Below, piece by piece: positions 29,101 through 36,705 of a DNA stretch of 64,000 nucleotides. The number at the start of each line of letters is the position of its first letter. The first letter of the stretch is position 1. The position numbers and the translations under genes were made by a program. The DNA is taken from positions 66,719,754 to 66,783,753 of the forward strand of contig NC_054741.1 in assembly GCF_018143015.1 (NCBI RefSeq). The letters are read 5' to 3'. The DNA comes from Lytechinus variegatus (lineage: Eukaryota > Echinodermata > Echinoidea > Temnopleuroida > Toxopneustidae). Below the pieces are notes generated by a model. That model was not told the DNA's origin. It worked only from the letters and a program-made list of their open reading frames with translations, and did no database searches.

Positions 29101-31122
29101 ATTTTTTGTTCATTATTATGATCATCATCATCATTATATTTCGCCGATATAACTCCCCTGCTAGCGCGAAGCGCGAGCTGATTTTTTTTTCTTAAAAAGT
29201 TGGACATTTTAAGCACTTTTAGTAATCATAAACAAGATTGGTTTCTTACTATGAACTTGAAATTTTTTTATATTTCGTCCCAAAATTTGTGATTCTAAGC
29301 ACTTTTTGTGACCCTGAACAGTTAGGATGGTTATCTATCTAAGCAGTTCATGCAAGCTTGAGCTGAAAAGCTTTAATATCATGACCTTGGACATTCTAAG
29401 CACTTTGGGTAATCTTTTTTTTTTTGCTGTAATTCATGAAGAGAATACGTATCTTTTATGTTCAGTAATTTTTGGAAGAACAGAATACAATGAAAACTCG
29501 ATTTGGCAACAAAATTATTTGTGCATATTGACTTTAAAATGGTATATTCAAAACTCCATGTTATCCCCGTGAGCAGATTATATTCTTGCACAGGGAATAC
29601 GAGGGCGGAGCGCGAACAATTTTTTTTTTTATGGACCCGATTTTTTTATTTCCTTTTATTCCAATCCCCTTTTTTCAATTTTTTTCTCTTTTTTATCTTG
29701 CTCTCATATCCCTCTTCTTTTTTCCATTTTTATTCTTCGCGTTTTGTTAGATCTATCCTTTCTTTTCATGTATTTTTCTATATTCTGTGAAATCTGTATG
29801 CAATAAACCGAATTGAATTTGAATGTGGGAAATGGGGGGTTGTATTAAGGAAAAGTGAAGAAATGCGAGCCTAGCCTAGCGCAGAGAGTGAGCTTGGAAA
29901 GTTGCGCACATTTTCAGGTGGAAGTCTATTTCTTTCAATATTTTTGTGTTTCCAGTCTTTTCACTATTATTCCTTGTATTTCTTATAACATCGCATTATG
30001 AAGGGTAATTAACAAATTCATGAATTATATAATGGAGGGATTTGATCTAAACCTCCTTCATTTTGGTGCGAAATTTTTGTTTGCTTTTCGATTTTTTTGC
30101 TAAACAAAATCGTATAAGAAGCGAGTTTAAACTTTGTACTATTTTGCATAGTAAAAATTGCAATATTTCGTTATTCTATATTATTTTGGTTTCGTTTTAT
30201 CTTGTTTCAGCTGTTCAGTAGGCCTACACTTGTTATCGTTAACCTTTTTCCTTTATTCTTTTTTTTCTCTCTTTCTTCTTTCTTTACACCTTTCTTTCTA
30301 GCTCCTTTATTTCTTTCTTTCTTTCTTTTTTTTCTTCCTCTCTTTCTGTTTTTAGGGGGCTGTCCACCACCTGAAATTTAGGGGGACGCGTCCCTCCCCC
30401 CCCCCTCCCGCTATCGCAGCCTATACATGCTATTGTAGAAGAGCAAAGGAAATGATAAAAGAGAATAAAAAAATCTTGATAAACCATCAACAAAATCAAC
30501 AACTACTTTGACAAGTAGTATAGTGATCTGTAAAATCACTGCTCGCTACCCAGGTTGCCCATCAGTTTCTGCTGAATGGCCAAACTCAGCATAATCTTCA
30601 GCAAACATGGCAAAAGGAATATCTTTCAACCGTGGATCTACCTCTGAAACTAACCCGATGAACACTCTACTAAGATTTTTAATTTTAAATAATTTCAGGC
30701 TTCAATCAGCAGATTTTTAAGGAACTTGGACTACCTTGACCACACGAGGATGAATTAAGACCTCTACAAAGAACTCTGAATGGAATGACTCATCCATATT
30801 TTTTAAGTGTTACGTAAATTGTTAGAATTATCATGACTGTGCAATTTGCCATTTTCAAAACTGTTTCTCGTTATGATTTTTATGCGGTAACTGAAACTAA
30901 GCCAACCAAAACTATAGTCAACCATTTCGACGGGTTGAATTTGAAACAAATTGGTCTTATGAGATGCTATCACAGGAACACGGAGCTGCATCGGTTTTAT
31001 GACATAATACCGGTCGATCAAAGGATAATGAATGAAATAAATAGTCTTGAACAATTACCTGTTTCTTGAAGTAAGACCAAGGATAACAAGAGAAGTAGCC
31101 CAAACATGATGTAATTGGTCAT
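2906..31122 (-). CDS. Gene 1: secreted SRCR-like plus double discoidin (F5/8 type C) protein, 9 coding exons
   Basis: Coding exons in transcript order: 31122-31059, 28295-28138, 27095-26951, 24089-23913, 19796-19468, 15987-15831, 13651-13428, 7413-7267, 3049-2906. They sum to 1545 bases, 514 codons plus TAG. Every intron has GT..AG ends and the phases agree. Order in the protein: signal peptide (about 1-22, hydrophobic run GLLLLLSLVLL), a 52-residue module with Cys pairs, an SRCR-like domain (about 76-181), discoidin domain 1 (about 185-340) and discoidin domain 2 (about 353-514). N-glycosylation sequons occur in exons 2-4 (NTS, NVS, NAS, NNS, NIT). Discoidin domains usually bind glycans or phospholipids at the cell surface; SRCR domains bind protein or microbial ligands. 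An extracellular recognition or adhesion role is inferred, and no ligand can be named. The least certain splice is the exon 2 donor. I know no family with exactly this architecture. Confidence 0.87.
3745..4295. repeat. Dispersed repeat shared with gene 2 intron 3
   Basis: Similar to 46295-46665: GTTCCATTCT.CGCAT, GCCAAGTACA.TGTA, TGTGCTATTCTAGTCACC and ATCTTGCTTTGAAAT occur in the same order. The sites are not equivalent in the two genes, so it is a mobile or dispersed family. Confidence 0.6.
4303..5426. mobile_element. hAT-like non-autonomous element, nested
   Basis: Ends are GTGGCGGATCCAG and CTGGATCCGCCCCTG, flanked by CATATTA on both sides (4296-4302 and 5427-5433); the eighth base differs. 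Subterminal G/C runs are typical of this MITE type. It lies inside the 3.6 kb element, so it is younger than it. Confidence 0.75.
5434..5720. repeat. Dense GTCTC/GAGAC motif field
   Basis: About eleven GTCTC or GAGAC pentamers within 290 bases, many as GTCTCTGCGACGG or TTTGAGACGG, with TTGGGACTATTTT repeated. A second patch of the same sequence lies at 6855-6925. Function unknown; it belongs to the inserted 3.6 kb block. Confidence 0.7.
5890..6310. repeat. Dispersed repeat, inverted partner at 22290-22560
   Basis: Segments such as TATGCTTTGGAGCGG, TTTCTTTGTTCTTTTTCTC and GCATTGGAACGGAAATT recur inverted at 22330-22460. Family not identified. Confidence 0.5.
7267..7413 (-). CDS. Gene 1 exon 8: discoidin domain 2, middle
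   Basis: 49 codons, phase 0 on both sides: IDVGQTSLITGIIVQGRHME, then HQWVTSLKVSYSLDDYIWTF and a Cys-containing end. This is the second and third beta-sheet segment of an F5/8C domain. I count 27 differences in 147 bases from gene 2 exon 8 (about 82% identity). Confidence 0.92.
7485..8422. mobile_element. Tc1/mariner-like non-autonomous element
   Basis: 938 bases in gene 1 intron 7, flanked by TA. Ends are CAGTGCGGATCAAAAAAAAT and, inverted, CAGTGCGTATTTACAAAAAA. No transposase frame is visible. TA flanks and the CAGTGCG end support the Tc1/mariner assignment. Confidence 0.72.
8423..10749. other. Gene 1 intron 7 sequence without recognised content
   Basis: AT-rich and absent from gene 2, so inserted or greatly diverged. 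Two loosely similar blocks (GGATCAATACAGGATCC at 9990 and GGATCAGTACAGGATCC at 10280) suggest a duplicated segment. A TGGTGCCAAGGTGGGAC at about 9660 resembles a tRNA primer site, but no terminal repeats were found. No gene supported. Confidence 0.4.
11776..12158. mobile_element. MITE nested in the fold-back element
   Basis: Ends ATACCCCTTCCATAAACC and, inverted, ATACCCCTTTCATAAACC. It contains two copies of TTATGCGG/CCGCATAA around AGCAGCAT. Confidence 0.65.
12160..12430. other. GC-rich CGG/TCGG block of unknown nature
   Basis: Sharply richer in G+C than its surroundings, with repeated CGGTC, ACCGA and CCGGCC words. No reading frame, hairpin or family recognised. Confidence 0.4.
12869..13427. 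other. Unidentified higher-GC segment upstream of gene 1 exon 7 donor
   Basis: About 550 bases with a more coding-like base mix than the intron around it. Short open stretches exist on both strands but resemble no family I know. No counterpart in gene 2. It could be a transposon or processed-transcript fragment. Confidence 0.35.
13428..13651 (-). CDS. Gene 1 exon 7: discoidin domain 2, N-terminal part
   Basis: It encodes ADMNQEESGCPHPLRGSKMG, then DGRIPDSSLTSSSYR, NGRLNGGIDSNRNACWLA and DKWVK. Phase 1 in, phase 0 out with donor GTGAGT. Its DNA is 95% identical to gene 2 exon 7 (11 differences in 224), far more than neighbouring exons. Confidence 0.92.
13748..14297. mobile_element. MITE with 22-base terminal inverted repeats
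   Basis: Both ends carry GACGAGTGGATACCATGCGC, followed by GA, in opposite orientation. Next to the left end are a C run and a long A run. I found no convincing target duplication. It lies in gene 1 intron 6. Confidence 0.75.
14317..14744. mobile_element. hAT-like MITE with perfect 8-bp target duplication
   Basis: Ends CATAGGCGGCGGAAGC and GCTTCCGCCGCCAATG, flanked by GAATCCCC on both sides (14309-14316 and 14745-14752). Internal T-rich and C-rich tracts with CTTGTCAA repeats. The 8-base duplication fits hAT. Confidence 0.85.
15036..15362. mobile_element. MITE with CTGTTACACC ends
   Basis: Ends CTGTTACACCAGATTTCCTA and, inverted, CTGTTACACCGGATTTCCTA. Inside are palindromes such as GTCTCGGGGCGCCCCGAGAC (15319-15338) and a variant near 15150. 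Confidence 0.8.
15395..15656. mobile_element. Partial MITE of the family in the gene 1 3' UTR
   Basis: TTACATCCGATTTCGATGAA, TTTTCAGTGTTATGCTTG and the end GGGTGGACTTTCC match the inverted sequence of 2683-2887. The left boundary is unclear. Confidence 0.6.
15831..15987 (-). CDS. Gene 1 exon 6: discoidin domain 1, C-terminal third
   Basis: It encodes AFPGNYDSRSHVEYSFFTPI, then VCRFFRIHPKKTL and IRLELYGYGPINELL. F.GN and R(F)FRIHP are typical of the family. The closing Cys normally found in LELYGC is Tyr here, although the opening Cys of exon 5 is present. Phase 0 in, phase 1 out. Confidence 0.9.
16000..16549. other. Gene 1 intron 5, mostly unassigned
   Basis: 16150-16300 looks like a dispersed repeat (GAGGAGCCTAGAAGTCAAGG, GTCTCAGGAGCAAGAGGC) absent from gene 2. 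From about 16420 (CACCTAGATGGACT) the intron aligns with gene 2 from about 42280. Confidence 0.4.
16550..16936. mobile_element. Fold-back MITE, about 190-base arms
   Basis: AATTCACAAAGGTGGTTT at the left recurs inverted at the right, and the two halves pair almost throughout, meeting at AGTCCACTGTTTT / AAACAGTGGACT. Gene 2 lacks it: GTAAAAACTTTGGATGCAAA is continuous there. Confidence 0.85.
17122..17261. mobile_element. 140-base MITE with TGGGCTCCGTAACAC ends
   Basis: TGGGCTCCGTAACACAAA at both ends in inverted orientation. Gene 2 has the uninterrupted site TTCATGACAACAGGTCTGAA, where gene 1 is split after AGAAC. Confidence 0.87.
17286..18036. mobile_element. MITE with GGGGYGGTATTCTGAA ends
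   Basis: Left end CCAGGGGCGGTATTCTGAAC and right end inverted CCTGGGGTGGTATTCTGAAA. Both arms carry repeated TATGACAAAA and GTCATAACTTTTGT words, giving a long imperfect hairpin. Confidence 0.7.
18030..19214. mobile_element. Compound fold-back element (nested palindromes)
   Basis: Arms 18162-18605 and 18770-19214 are inverted copies over about 440 bases with high identity. The 164-base spacer is itself an inverted copy of 18030-18155. Each arm contains a palindrome around GGAATAGTCGACTATTCC, and the spacer one around GGGGCTTCG. No coding frame. Not present in gene 2. Confidence 0.85.
19215..19467. other. Gene 1 intron 5, proximal part
   Basis: Short intron remnant that resumes similarity to gene 2 (GTTTGCATGCTCC, GAGCTTGTTTGGATCA against 42590-42650). 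Nothing else seen. Confidence 0.5.
19468..19796 (-). CDS. Gene 1 exon 5: discoidin domain 1, N-terminal two thirds
   Basis: It opens SYMCNAPRGSPLGLESGKI and runs through ARLNGQSAWRP, DADPWLQVAFD and YKLSYSMDGTSWAFY to NTDK, all hallmark F5/8 type C segments (opening Cys, G.I.D..I.AS, ARL....W.., WLQVDL, V..S.DG..W). Phase 1 in, phase 0 out. Unlike domain 2, no intron splits the PWLQ|VAFD position. Confidence 0.92.
20040..20100. repeat. (CT)n microsatellite with C-rich lead
   Basis: A run of C followed by about 17 CT units in gene 1 intron 4. Gene 2 has a much shorter CT tract at 43455. Confidence 0.9.
20280..21900. repeat. Degenerate tandem/inverted repeat block, about 165-180 base period
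   Basis: CCAAGATGGCTTCC recurs at 20636, 20811, 20992 and, changed, 21153, with AAGGGTCAA.TA..ACATTA.GAC between. After about 21400 the repeats run in the opposite sense (GGAAGCCATCTTGG at 21840). It may be one fold-back element, split by a SINE. Confidence 0.65.
21584..21764 (+). mobile_element. SINE with 7SL-like head and tRNA-type B box
   Basis: It begins GGGCGTTGTGGCGTGTGCCT then GTAATCC, close to the 5' domain of 7SL RNA. It continues with GGTTCGAGCCC, a pol III B box, then TCTTTCGGATGGTGACGTTA and a CA-rich tail. CAAACT flanks both sides. Too short and changed to be a 7SL gene. Confidence 0.68.
21963..22249. mobile_element. MITE with ACACTGTTA ends
   Basis: ACACTGTTAGAAAATT at the left and TTTTTTAACAGTGT at the right. 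Internal short inverted repeats of TTACAG/CTGTAA. Confidence 0.7.
22250..22693. other. Repeat-derived intron DNA, gene 1 intron 4
   Basis: 22290-22560 is the inverted partner of 5890-6310. The remainder is AT-rich with nothing recognised. Confidence 0.5.
22694..23353 (+). mobile_element. GTCTC-family element, copy 1
   Basis: It starts GTCTCGCCTGCATAGCAGAG and CGAGAC, passes GGCGCCGCTTTTCCGACGGC and ends GCAGACGAGAC. Internal repeats of about 150 bases carry CATGAAACTTGGACATA, TTTCAGGTCACATGAC and AAAGGTCATTT.GGGTCAA. Confidence 0.8.
23354..23912. other. Gene 1 intron 4, segment next to exon 4
   Basis: 23440-23640 contains repeated TTACGCATGA / TCATGCGTAA words in both orientations, probably a degenerate inverted-repeat element. 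From about 23650 it aligns with gene 2 from about 44620. Confidence 0.5.
23913..24089 (-). CDS. Gene 1 exon 4: second half of SRCR-like domain
   Basis: It encodes GAYATVGGDLFEIPSSPNNS, then YDAVSLRCPANMDNITRCWY and ends DKSIAIVCCT. This parallels the SRCR tail (I.L..V.C.G.E..L..C ... AGVVC). Phase 1 on both sides, so exon 4 alone is a symmetric module. Donor GTGAGT. Confidence 0.85.
24250..25050. mobile_element. 800-base MITE with internal minisatellite
   Basis: Ends CTAAAGCCCCAGTCACATAT and, inverted, CTAAAACCCCATTCACTTAT. Gene 2 has an empty site (GTAGTTCATGTTGAATTATT near 45180). Inside, 24415-24535 holds about five copies of a 24-base unit like CTACACGGATCAACACG. Confidence 0.82.
25051..26141. 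other. Gene 1 intron 3, aligned with gene 2 intron 3
   Basis: Recognisably similar to 45195-46250 (CCAACGTTCAGA, GTAGATATAGGTCCAGATTA, TGCGTTCCCTCGCATTAAAT). No gene or insertion recognised. Confidence 0.6.
26142..26338 (+). mobile_element. tRNA-like SINE in gene 1 intron 3
   Basis: 26142-26215 is tRNA-like with A box TGGCCGAGTGG and B box GGTTCGATCC, but the acceptor stem has mismatches and the anticodon region is irregular. A body (TTTCAAATAAATGGAAATGC, GGTGTGCACTTG) follows and ends in (TAA)n. Gene 2 lacks it at this site but has another copy at 49513-49671. Confidence 0.75.
26396..26700. mobile_element. GGCCCGTATTCTGA-family MITE, gene 1 intron 3
   Basis: Left end GGCCCGTATTCTGAATTCAG. 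The body aligns with 46969-47247 in gene 2 (CTATGGATAGCCAGTTGTGA), so the insertion predates the gene 1/gene 2 split. The right end is worn. Confidence 0.68.
26951..27095 (-). CDS. Gene 1 exon 3: first half of SRCR-like domain
   Basis: It encodes SLRLVGGTETEGRLVVTSQA, a linker, then RDWPKNASRFICKYLGYE. The LRLVGG..EGR start and the W..A..ICKYLGY end match the SRCR consensus (VRLVGG..EGRVEV, ANVVCRQLGY). The usual Cys of the VCDDGW segment is absent (MLVHQRDW). Donor GTAAGT, phase 1 out. Confidence 0.85.
28138..28295 (-). CDS. Gene 1 exon 2: N-terminal Cys-containing module
   Basis: The acceptor CATTACAG is followed by LAADQNCPGF and ends in KRLFC. It contains NTS and NVS sequons and three Cys. 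Phase 1 in, phase 0 out: the frame of exon 3 requires the donor GTAGGT at 28137. The stronger-looking GTAAGA four bases downstream would leave phase 1 and break the frame, unless an exon has been missed. No domain family recognised. Confidence 0.78.
28385..28683. mobile_element. Fold-back MITE in gene 1 intron 1
   Basis: GCATTTACTACTGGGGAAAC recurs inverted at 28664-28683 (GTTTTCCCGGAGTAAATGC), and AATGGAGAGCTGAGAGGCTT is inverted at 28600. Arms about 105 bases. Duplicate at 50912-51209. Confidence 0.8.
28759..29030 (+). mobile_element. tRNA-derived SINE, second family
   Basis: tRNA-like head (GATGTAGCGGTTCTGATTC, then GAGTCGCGTTTCCGAATCC as B box) followed by AAAGCCTATGTAGTATGCCT and CTTGCTGGAAAGCTCCCCAG, a body I associate with common echinoderm SINEs. 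The 3' end is uncertain. Duplicate at about 51286-51555. Confidence 0.7.
29130..30430. other. Gene 1 intron 1 repeat-rich block
   Basis: Contains GCGCGAAGCGCGAGC, long pyrimidine tracts (30240-30350), a LINE-like tail GCAATAAACCGAATTGAATT near 29802, and a G/C-run end (GGGGGACGCGTCCC at 30380) that looks like a MITE terminus. I could not pair its ends. The same block is at 52610-53935. Confidence 0.5.
31059..31122 (-). CDS. Gene 1 exon 1: signal peptide
   Basis: The ATG at 31122-31120 opens MTNYIMFGLLLLLSLVLLQE, followed by T and a phase-1 GTAATT donor. A strong hydrophobic core and the ALAA at the exon 1/2 join fit a cleaved signal peptide. The second Met (codon 6) is an alternative start. 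A TATA box lies 117 bases upstream. Confidence 0.85.
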
Positions 31123-31238
31123 CACACGACGCTGCAGATATCATCAGCAACAAGAAATTACTGGGTGCCTGTAATAGTGTCAGTAGTGACAAGAGTATTC
31201 TCAAACTTAAGAACTAATAATCTTCAAAAGAGTTGTAC

Positions 31239-31246
31239 TATTTATA
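31239..31246 (-). promoter_or_regulatory. TATA box of gene 1
   Basis: TATAAATA on the minus strand, 117 bases upstream of the ATG. This predicts a start site about 30 bases downstream and a 5' UTR of roughly 90 bases, assuming no upstream non-coding exon. The same box at the same distance serves gene 2. Confidence 0.6.
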
Positions 31247-33611
31247 AAGCTATAAGAAAAATGACAAAAATTTAACAAAAAATCATCCTCTCTGGAGAAA
31301 ACTGGAAAGGAATCAGCAAACTTGATGAAAATAAGATCCGAGGATGATATTTCTCAACGAGATGACGATATACTTTGTCGTTATTCTAATCAACGCCTTG
31401 ATATCTAATTAAACAGTGCGATTATTTGTCATATTAAGCCGATGTCATGAAGGGGATCTGACAAGACAAACGAAACCAATTCCAAAGCAAACCGATATAT
31501 ATCTCTCAATGGCAATGAAGTAATAGTTTTTTGTTGAACTGAGACGGTTTCGATGGACAGCCAAAAGAATAGGATAACAAGACCCAGAGAAACAATTCGA
31601 TTATTAAGTGCAGAAATGTCAGGTCGTCAGTAGATTCCGTTCAATTACTCTCCACACCTTGACATGGGAGAACACACTCATTTTGTCTTATCAAGCTACG
31701 TGCGTGAAGCAATGATTATGATAGGACAGATCGATCGATACATCACCCTACGAGGACAAAATACTTTTATCAATATGATACAATGATGATGTATAGGAAT
31801 AAACTTTCTCATTACTGCAGAGCAACTCTGAGTTTCAAGGAAAGTGCAAATTGAAATTTGTTCAGCTTGATTGCACAAAATAGCAACCACTGGTGCAAGG
31901 AGAGTGTTAACAATATGCGTTAATTAATATGATTGCATTTTTTTCACTTCACTATTACGCTTCATTGCTGATTACATCACATACTCAAAATCAAACAATG
32001 CACGCAGTTTTGCTTCTGCACTTTTAATTTGTTTTACTTGTCTTTATGTATAATTAATTTCATGAACGGGTCAATGAAATTCGAAGCTTCGAAGGTTTCG
32101 GGACAAGCTCAGTTCATCACACTTTACACTATGTTATCCCTATACTGTGTCTGTGCAAATCAAGAACAAGCCTTCCTGGTTGGATTTGTAACAACTTGTC
32201 ATAAATTAGAAATATCTAAGGTTCATGATGGTAATGAAATAATCAAGTTTGCATTATTTAACAACAGTAGAAGCAAAATAATTCATGTTACATTGGAAAC
32301 ACATTTAAAGATAACCATGATAACGATGATAAAAATGACTATATTAGGAATAAAGAAACAAGCATCATGTTGATAACAATAATGATAGTAATGATAATGA
32401 TTTGAAATAATGATGATGGGATTAATAATAATTATGATATTGATGTTAACAATAGTTGTGACAATGATGATGATAATAATAAAATAATCAGTTTGGCGCA
32501 TAATGATAATGATAATAATGATGATATTAATAATATGATTTGGAAGAAGAGGAAGAAGAAGAAAGGGTGAAAGAAGGGTAGCTGCCATGGACCAAGCATT
32601 AGTAGTGATTACTCCCATCCAATATTTCGTTGTGTCACCCTTCTACATTTGAATTGTACAAATGAATCTAAATTTAGATTTCCATATTTGACATGTTTTA
32701 TTTCTTCATTTATTTATTCATTCATTTTATTCAATTATTTATTTATTTATTTATTGGTTTTCTTTATTGCATACTGCAGGGTAGGCTGCAAAACTGCTTT
32801 CCTAAGGCGCCCTGCAGTTTAACAAATAACTCAACATCATAGCAATTATTATGTTTGTAACAATATAGTATTAAACATAATAAATTATATACATATAGAG
32901 TGAATCAGCAATTATCATGGAATCATTACATCTACATCAATTTTGTCTAATTTGATCTACACCTTGATCATCCTTTTCCATTGATTTCTCATTTCCAAAC
33001 GATTTAAATAAATTTTTGAAATGTCAAATATAGATTAGATCTTCCCATCTTTTCTTAGTTTCTTTTTTTAGTTCTGACAAAAAACATTTGAATAAACCTA
33101 ATTTCATATTATAAAATACAAAAGAACAAGTGGGGATAAGACATCTTCAGCCCACCTAATGAATATTCATAAAGACATGCCTAGAACTTTTCATCAGAAT
33201 AACGCAAATATTTAAAATTCAATAACTTTGTTACTTGTTATCCGATTTTGATCAACTTTTCAGTATTTTGCTTTGTGAATTTTACTCTATTTATTGAGAT
33301 ATAAATATTTCCAGCCCGGAGCATCCCTTTAAGACCTGTCACATTAAATGCCTTTGTTACACCAAATAAAGCGAAATAAACTCACAAAGGTACGTGCAAA
33401 AAAGAGAACATAATCAAATGAAATCACCAATCAATTTTTTTTTTATTCAGGAAAAGTGCTAACCGCTTAAATCTATAATCGTTATTTATCACATTCAATT
33501 CAATAATTTATTTCAATATGAAAGCTCACTGCATATTGGAGCCTTGCGGCTGAATTATGATTGATACAATAGGACGAAACGACATGCAATAATACTTAGG
33601 GTCATCGAAAT
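31247..33611. other. Intergenic DNA upstream of gene 1
   Basis: AT-rich. Holds a (GATAAT)-rich simple repeat at 32355-32560, a (TTTA)n tract at 32700-32755 next to GCAGGGTAGGCTGC and GGCGCCCTGCAG (possible LINE or SINE 3' end on the minus strand), and a worn MITE at 33110-33335 ending CAGCCCGGAGCATCCCTTTA. No gene supported. Duplicate at 54749-57099. Confidence 0.55.
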
Positions 33612-35222
33612 CAGTGGCGGCACAAGAATTTTTTTTAACTAGGGTGGCAATAGGTTGATAGGGGGCCAAACGAAAGTTTTTTGGGGGGGTTGGGAGCAAA
33701 GGCAGACACAATTTTTTTACCAATTCGAGCGTGAAGTGGGAGCTATTTTTTTTAAATAAGCTATATATAGCGACTTGAAAAGGGACCTGTTAAGGACTTT
33801 TGCAGTGACTCGTAAAGACGATATCTCACCAAATGAATATCGCGAGCGCGAAGCGCAAGCGGAAAATTTTCAACATCCTGATATCTGGACGTTACAAGCC
33901 CTGTCTGTAACCATGAACAGGATGGTTGCCTAGCTAAAAAAAAAAAAAAGGAGCGCGTAGCGTGAAATGAAAAGTTGTGATATTCAGCATTTTTTGTAAA
34001 TTGTAAACATGCAGGATGCCTATCTCGCTAAAACGAATAATAAAAACTTGGATAAAATTAAGAATTAGTTTTGAATATTGATTTGAACACTTTTTTGCTC
34101 CATATTATCCTATTATACAGATCATTTATTTTATTTATCTATAAAAAAAAGTAGCCACTGCGAGTGCGAAACACGAGGGAAATTATGAATTTTATATAAT
34201 GAATGACCTAACAGATTTATGCCAGTGAATAACAGTTAATATTGCTGGACGCCAACAGTGACTGTGTGGAACATTTTCAAAATCTGAAGTGACAAATGCT
34301 GTTTTGGAACACTTTACAGCTTGGGTAGGACCCCCCCCCCCCCCCATTATGAAAAATACGAGACATTTGGCTTCCTCCTGCTCGTACGCACGGGCGTCCG
34401 TCGATATAACACATGATATTTTTATGAAAATATGCACCCTTTTTCTTAAAAGTTGATGGAGAGGGGGGAAAATTAATCGTATCAAGTCGGGGTATTCAGT
34501 AATGAGTACAGGAGAAACTATATTTCACTGATTTTCATGATTCATTCCATTTGATTAACTCATCTATTCGTGTTTTGGGGCTAATCTTTCCCTTACGCAT
34601 TGCTTTTTGGCAGAAGTTCTATGGAAAATGCACCTTTTTTCACACAAACTTTGAGACACTCTGTATTCATTCCCCCATTGCTCGAGAATGAATGGGCAGT
34701 TAACGACGGGGTTAAAGATTTATTGAGGAACGAAATGTATATTTCATGAAAATGCCATTTCCCCATTGGATGTTATCTTCAATACGTGTTTTTTAGATGA
34801 AGTTAGTTGTCGAATAGGCTCTCCTGGCATTTGAGGTCTCTATCGGTGACGTCACTCAGGATCGTCATGCCTGAACCATCGGCCGGGCAGGGGTCGCAAT
34901 GGTAGTATGATTTATGCATAATGCACTCGATATATACAATAATCTTGTCCTTCCGTTCAAATGAATGTGAAACTCATATAATTTTCATCAGAGCATTCAA
35001 CAGGAGTACTGTAGTACACATTTCTTTGTTATAAGTGAATTAAATTCCCTCCAGTGAGTTTGATCACCCCTATTGTGAAAATGTATCACCCCTACGTTGT
35101 AACACAGTCAGCTGTTTGCACTCAGGGTCACTCCGTGACCTGTGTGTGCGTTCAAGAGTTGTACACGATTTTCTGTCTCATTTAGGCAGAAATCTTTCAT
35201 AATGCCCCCTTGGCTGCCACTG
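33612..35222. mobile_element. 1.6 kb hAT-like non-autonomous element
   Basis: Ends CAGTGGCGGCACAAG and, inverted, CAGTGGCAGCCAAGG. Flanks ATCGAAAT (33604-33611) and ATTGAAAT (35223-35230) match at 7 of 8 bases. GCGAGCGCGAAGCGC-type words are inside. No transposase frame. Confidence 0.8.
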
Positions 35223-35348
35223 ATTGAAATAGTACATAGATTTAATAAATATTGTTAATAGAAAAAAAAATGAAAATCAAAATTGTATGATATAATTTAA
35301 TCAGATTGTCTTTGATGTATATCTTAAACAAGTGGAATGCCTCTGGCC

Positions 35349-36073
35349 GTCTCACCTGCATCACGCGATTCAACATAGCAGCAGTGCTGACTTTGAAAAC
35401 TACTATAACTCGCACAAGATGTTCAGTGATACTTGGTTACTCTTATTTCCACGTTTTATGAACTAGACCAATACACTTTAAAGAGATAGGATGGTAATTC
35501 AACAAATACCCCCAATGTGGCCAAAGTTCATTGACCTCACATGACCTTTGACCTTGATCACGTGACCTGAAACTTGCACAGGATATTCTGTGATACTTGA
35601 TTAATCTTATGAACTAGACCAACATACTTTTAAAGTTATGATGGTAATTCAACAAATACCCCAAATTCGGCCAAAGTTCATTGACCCTAAATGACCTTTG
35701 ACCTTGATCATATGACTTGAAACTTGCACAGGATGTTCAGTGATACTTGATTACTATCATGTCTAAGTTTCATGAATCAGATCCAAAAACTTTTAAAGTT
35801 TTTGTAATTCAACAGATACCCCCAAATCGGCCAAAGTTCATTGACCCTAAATGACCTTTGACCTTGGTCATGTGACATGAAACTCTAATAGGATGTTCAG
35901 TAATACTTGAATAACCTTATGGCCAAGTTTCATGAACTAGGTCCATATACTTTCTAAGTTATGATGTCATTTCAAAAACTTAACCTTAGGTTAAGATTTG
36001 ATGTTGACGCCGCCGCCGCCGTCGCCGTCGGAAAAGCGGCGCCTATAGTCTCACTCTGCTATGCAGGTGAGAC
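35349..36073 (-). mobile_element. GTCTC-family element, copy 2 (duplication copy A)
   Basis: Minus orientation: the hairpin head GTCTCACCTGCATAGCAGAG with GTGAGAC is at 36073, and the tail GATGCAGGTGAGAC is at 35349. Four internal repeats centred on GACCTTTGACCTTG (plus strand). Confidence 0.85.
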
Positions 36074-36705
36074 AAAAATGGTGGCATATACTTCATTCAA
36101 ACCAATTGATCACCTCTGCTGCAATATCATATAGGCCTACTATTCACAGCCGAGGCGACTATCTGGCCTGCATGAATCATGTGGAATTAACATGATTAAG
36201 CAATTGTTCGGTGTAGGTATATGAAGGAAACATTAATTTGTGACATAGAATTCGTGCAATATGAGTGAAAAACAAAATAAAGGTGTTATGCTTTCTAGTA
36301 TTGACAAAACATGATAAATTGCACTGACAAGCAAAATGTAATAAGTTCTTAATTGTTTTCCACATTCGTACATAAAAGATGTCCAAGACATCGCTACAGA
36401 AGAAAATCACAAAACATCAAAATACAAAGCATAGTACAAAATATACAAAAATACAATACAGAAAGAAATAATATATCTAGAATGTGGGGGAGCGAGCAAC
36501 AAAGGTCAAAGACCTATCGAGGTTCCTCCCAGAGCCATATGGTAAAAAAAAAGGATAGATAAAAAAACACACCAAAACTATAGAAATATGTACATTTTCC
36601 TAAAAGAAAAGAAAATGATTAACGGAATATCCAACTTAAAAAAAGGATATTAGTGTAACAGAACGTGTTCATGTTTGTGCCAAAGTACAATTATATTTTT
36701 TGCCT

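Noticed and set aside
30833-31069. Plus-strand open frame of 78 codons, also at 54335-54571
   Set aside because: It overlaps the antisense of gene exon 1 and its splice donor and resembles no family.
32029-32373. 114-codon plus-strand open frame, repeated at 55536-55880
   Set aside because: Its identity in both copies only reflects the recent duplication. The protein is low in recognisable features and the frame runs into a GAT/AAT simple repeat.
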